Shown: positions 5,789 through 7,479 of the stretch, one piece after another | Layout of the letters: each line of letters begins with the position of its first letter | Numbering within the stretch: position 1 is the first letter of the stretch | Notes under the pieces: model-generated | Seen by the model: only the letters and a program-made list of their open reading frames with translations | Told to the model about the DNA's origin: nothing | Database searches by the model: none | From: Bacillota bacterium | GTDB lineage: Bacteria > Bacillota > Clostridia > DSM-8532 | Direction of reading: 5' to 3' | NCBI GenBank assembly: GCA_023459915.1 | Contig: JAEWSN010000015.1 | Span: forward strand, 1-7,479 | DNA: 7,479 nt | Position numbers and translations under genes: made by a program

Positions 5789-5876
5789 GGTTGCTCACGC
5801 CATGAACCGCCGCCATCCCAAAACGCGACGCGCCCCGCGATTGATCATTGTCCTGTTTGGTCTGACCGATGGCATG

Positions 5877-6407
5877 CTAGACAGCCAACTTCGGTTCCGG
5901 CAACCGCGCATAGCGCAGCACCAGGAACACGAGCAGGAAGGAGATCACGAGCTCCGGCAGCATGTAGGCGCCATTGTACAGAACCGAGTACAGCAACGGG
6001 GTCTGACCCTCCGGGGCGTATTCGGCAAACGCCACAACACCGGAAAGCACATGGAACAGGAAGCGCCCGGTCAGTCCCACCAGGGTTCCCGCCGCCAGGG
6101 CGCCCGTCTTCTTGCCGAAGAAACCGGCAAGGCCAATCATGCCGAACGCGACAGGATAGTCGAAAATGATGGAGAACCAGTGATAAAAATGCCCGCCCAG
6201 CACCAGGTCGAGCACGCCGTAGAGGCTGCAGACCGCCATCCCGCGCAGCCCGCCCCAGCGGAACGCGAACAGCAGCAGCGGCACCATGCCGCCGGCGGTC
6301 ACCGACCCGCCATAAGGCATCGGAAACAGTTTGATTTGGTTGAGCACCCAGGCCATGGCCAGGGTGATGCCGGCTTCCGCCAGCATCCAGGTGTTGATTC
6401 GTTTCAT
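5877..6407 (-). CDS. thiT: Thiamine-specific ECF transporter substrate-binding component ThiT
   Basis: Integral membrane thiamine-binding (S) component that works with the shared ECF module (two ATPases and EcfT), not encoded here. It has 176 residues, largely hydrophobic, compatible with the six-helix fold: helices near 8-24, 39-50, 54-72, 79-97, 101-125 and 147-165. Family signatures are clear: PYGGSVTAGGMVPLLLFAFRWG (31-52), FDYPVAFGMIGLAG (82-95), GRFLFHVLSGVVAF (114-127, with His119), and YAPEGQTPLLYSVLYNGAYMLPE (130-152, with Tyr144 and Asn145). The His, Tyr and Asn correspond to thiamine-contacting positions in characterised ThiT. The ATG at 6407 follows AAGGAGGG at about 5-base spacing; earlier in-frame ATGs lie in the leader. 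A TPP riboswitch and terminator precede it, strongly supporting the assignment. I see no clear terminator after it. Confidence 0.96.
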   Translation of the reverse strand: MKRINTWMLAEAGITLAMAWVLNQIKLFPMPYGGSVTAGGMVPLLLFAFRWGGLRGMAVCSLYGVLDLVLGGHFYHWFSIIFDYPVAFGMIGLAGFFGKKTGALAAGTLVGLTGRFLFHVLSGVVAFAEYAPEGQTPLLYSVLYNGAYMLPELVISFLLVFLVLRYARLPEPKLAV

Positions 6408-6447
6408 GGGTCCCTCCTTGTTGCGACAGGTGTGCATGACATCCCGC

Positions 6448-6472
6448 CGGCGACGGGCGCGAACCCTCGCCG
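6448..6472 (-). other. GC-rich hairpin between the riboswitch terminator and thiT
   Basis: CGGCGA (6448-6453) pairs with TCGCCG (6467-6472) and GGG (6455-6457) with CCC (6464-6466), with one bulged base and a 6-base loop. No T run follows on either strand, so it is not an intrinsic terminator. It lies 24 bases before the thiT Shine-Dalgarno in the mRNA. Function unknown; it may stabilise the transcript. Confidence 0.4.
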
Positions 6473-6495
6473 TCCGGTGGCCGCATGGAGAATAC

Positions 6496-6531
6496 AAAAC
6501 CCCCTGTCGGTCTTGTCGCCGAAAGGGGGTT
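6496..6531 (-). terminator. Rho-independent terminator of the TPP riboswitch
   Basis: AACCCCCT (6498-6505) pairs with AGGGGGTT (6524-6531). After one mismatch, TCGG (6507-6510) pairs with CCGA (6519-6522), giving 12 bp and an 8-base loop. On the minus strand the stem runs into TTTTGTATTC. It lies 15 bases after the aptamer and before thiT, the expected expression platform for transcription attenuation. An alternative hairpin, GTTCA/TGAAC, formed from the aptamer P1 3' strand and the bases entering this stem, could serve as the antiterminator. Confidence 0.8.
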
Positions 6532-6546
6532 CACATGCTGTATGCT

Positions 6547-6634
6547 GAACTTCCTACGCCGGCATTACCCGTATCAGGTTCATGGGTCGGAACGATGCAG
6601 TTCCCTCTCAGCCGGTTTGCCAGCTCCCCAGTCC
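6547..6634 (-). promoter_or_regulatory. TPP (THI-box) riboswitch aptamer
   Basis: On the minus strand the conserved thiamine pyrophosphate aptamer is plain: GGGGAGC, then GGCTGAGAGGGAA, then GACCCATGAACCTGATACGG, then GGGTAATGCCGGCGTAGGAA. The CTGAGA and ACCTGAT elements bind the pyrimidine and pyrophosphate ends of TPP. P1 closes with GGACT (6634-6630) and AGTTC (6551-6547). With the terminator that follows, high TPP should stop transcription before thiT, and thiamine shortage should permit it. Confidence 0.96.
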
Positions 6635-6653
6635 GTATTCACTTGCAAGGCAA

Positions 6654-6682
6654 ATCCTACACGCATCACGCCTCATTGTCAA
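6654..6682 (-). promoter_or_regulatory. Predicted sigma-A promoter of the riboswitch-thiT unit
   Basis: On the minus strand, a perfect -35 TTGACA (6682-6677), a 17-base spacer and -10 TAGGAT (6659-6654) lie 20 bases before the aptamer. The -35 is inside the last codons of the upstream kinase gene, and the kinase stop codon (6668-6666) falls in the spacer. Confidence 0.75.
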
Positions 6683-7479
6683 GGGGTGTTTCCGGCGTCC
6701 CGCCTCTTGGACAAACCGGCACTTCAAACACAAACCGGCTCCCCTGCGCATATTGCCCGTCATATTGGAGCCGGCCGCCCATGCGCTCCGCCAGCAGCTT
6801 GGAGATGGCCAGGCCAAGTCCGGTCCCCCCGTGACGCCGGGTCATGCTGCCGTCAAGCTGGCTGAAGCGCTGAAACAGACGCGGACGCTCCCCCTCCGGA
6901 ATTCCGATGCCGGTGTCCTGCACGGTGAATCCAATGACGAGCGCTTCCGGATTCTCGGAGACAAGGGACACCCGCAACAGGATTTCACCCTGCTCGGTGA
7001 ACTTCACGGCGTTGCCCAGCAGGTTGGTGAGCACCTGGCGAATCCGTTCCTCGTCCCCGACAACACGCTCGAGCTCGCCTGTCTCATCCTCCACCGTGAA
7101 CCGGAGCCCTTTCCGGTTGGTCTGGGGCATGAACAGCCCCGTCAACTCACGCAGGAGCCGCCGCAGGGAGAATGGCGCGTTCACGATGGGCATGCCGTCC
7201 GCCTCCAGCCTGGAATAGTCGAGTATGTCGTTGAGAATGCGCATCAGATTCCGGGCTGACAGCGAGACGAGCTCCAGTGATTCGCGGCGCTCCGGATCCT
7301 TCTCGGACATCAGCAGCAAGTCCGTCAGCCCCAGGATGCCGTTCATCGGGGTCCGGATCTCGTGGCTCATGTTCGCGAGAAACCGGCTTTTGGCCTCGTT
7401 GGCCTCCACCGCTTCCTTGCGGGAAAGCTCCAGCAGCGCCTCCGTCCGGCGATGTTCCCGGATTTCCTCCTGGAGCTGG
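6666..7479 (-). CDS. Sensor histidine kinase, C-terminal part (N-terminus outside window)
   Basis: Autophosphorylating kinase of a two-component system. The frame is open to the right edge, giving 270 visible residues. The first 35 or so (QLQEEIREHRRTEALLELSR...) look like a coiled-coil signalling helix. The HisKA domain follows with FLANMSHEIRTPMNG, phosphoacceptor His39. The HATPase_c domain shows the N box QVLTNLLGNAVKFTEQG (about 148-164), G1 DTGIGIP (188-194), F box LFQRFSQ (201-207) and G2 HGGTGLGLAISK (216-227), all intact. It ends about 45 residues after G2 with no receiver or Hpt domain, so it is not a C-terminal hybrid. The GTG at 7409-7407 is an internal Val, not a start. The sensor domain, and hence the signal, is not visible, and no response regulator lies downstream. 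It shares its 3' end with the thiT promoter. Confidence 0.95.
   Translation of the reverse strand, partial: QLQEEIREHRRTEALLELSRKEAVEANEAKSRFLANMSHEIRTPMNGILGLTDLLLMSEKDPERRESLELVSLSARNLMRILNDILDYSRLEADGMPIVNAPFSLRRLLRELTGLFMPQTNRKGLRFTVEDETGELERVVGDEERIRQVLTNLLGNAVKFTEQGEILLRVSLVSENPEALVIGFTVQDTGIGIPEGERPRLFQRFSQLDGSMTRRHGGTGLGLAISKLLAERMGGRLQYDGQYAQGSRFVFEVPVCPRGGTPETPLDNEA

Noticed and set aside
5821..5850. GC-rich inverted repeat after thiT (CGCG pairs followed by TTTT) as terminator
   Set aside because: The stem is only about 4 bp and the pairing is ambiguous, so it was not called.
5802..6548. Plus-strand 248-codon open frame opposite thiT
   Set aside because: It is antisense to a clear ThiT gene and its riboswitch terminator; Gln/His/Arg-rich translation without domains.
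1..7479. CRISPR array, insertion sequence, prophage, tRNA or defence genes
   Set aside because: No regularly spaced repeats, transposase or integrase motifs, or tRNA-like folds were seen; every gene is a housekeeping, transport or signalling gene.

Overview
The window reads as a core-metabolism and translation segment of a GC-rich member of the Bacillota, probably class Clostridia. The grounds are: the infC-rpmI-rplT order behind a leader with a rho-independent attenuator; a ThiT substrate-binding component of the ECF transporter family under a TPP riboswitch; GGAGG-type ribosome binding sites; sigma-A-like promoters with 17-18 base spacers; and a clostridial-looking type I GAPDH. The lineage is inferred from protein and regulatory style, not from a marker search. 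All eight genes lie on the minus strand, so transcription runs from high to low coordinates.

In transcription order: (1) 7479-6666 is the C-terminal part of a sensor histidine kinase that enters from outside the window. (2) 6682-5877 is a promoter, TPP riboswitch, terminator and thiT, encoding a thiamine-uptake component. (3) 5788-4332 holds an 11-bp tandem repeat, a consensus promoter, a leader with a strong attenuator, infC (probably starting at AUU), rpmI, rplT and the operon terminator. (4) 4269-3448 is a SpoU/TrmH-family rRNA 2'-O-methyltransferase, a common neighbour of this translation operon in Bacillota. (5) 3426-2258 is gap with its own promoter and terminator. (6) 2174-787 is pgk with its own promoter, a leader of about 110 bases, and an unusual cysteine/glycine-rich C-terminal tail. 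(7) After a perfect 30-bp palindrome that may act as a terminator comes tpiA (618-1), which runs off the left edge.

The genes form two functional blocks. gap, pgk and tpiA are consecutive lower-glycolysis enzymes. infC, rpmI, rplT and the methyltransferase serve ribosome assembly and translation initiation. The thiT unit supplies thiamine and senses TPP. Most non-coding DNA is explained by promoters, terminators and RNA regulators.

I found no undescribed multi-gene system. The observations most worth following up are the Cys-rich tail on phosphoglycerate kinase, the palindrome between pgk and tpiA, the AUU start and attenuator leader of infC, the 11-bp repeats upstream of the infC promoter, and the overlap of the riboswitch promoter with the end of the kinase gene.
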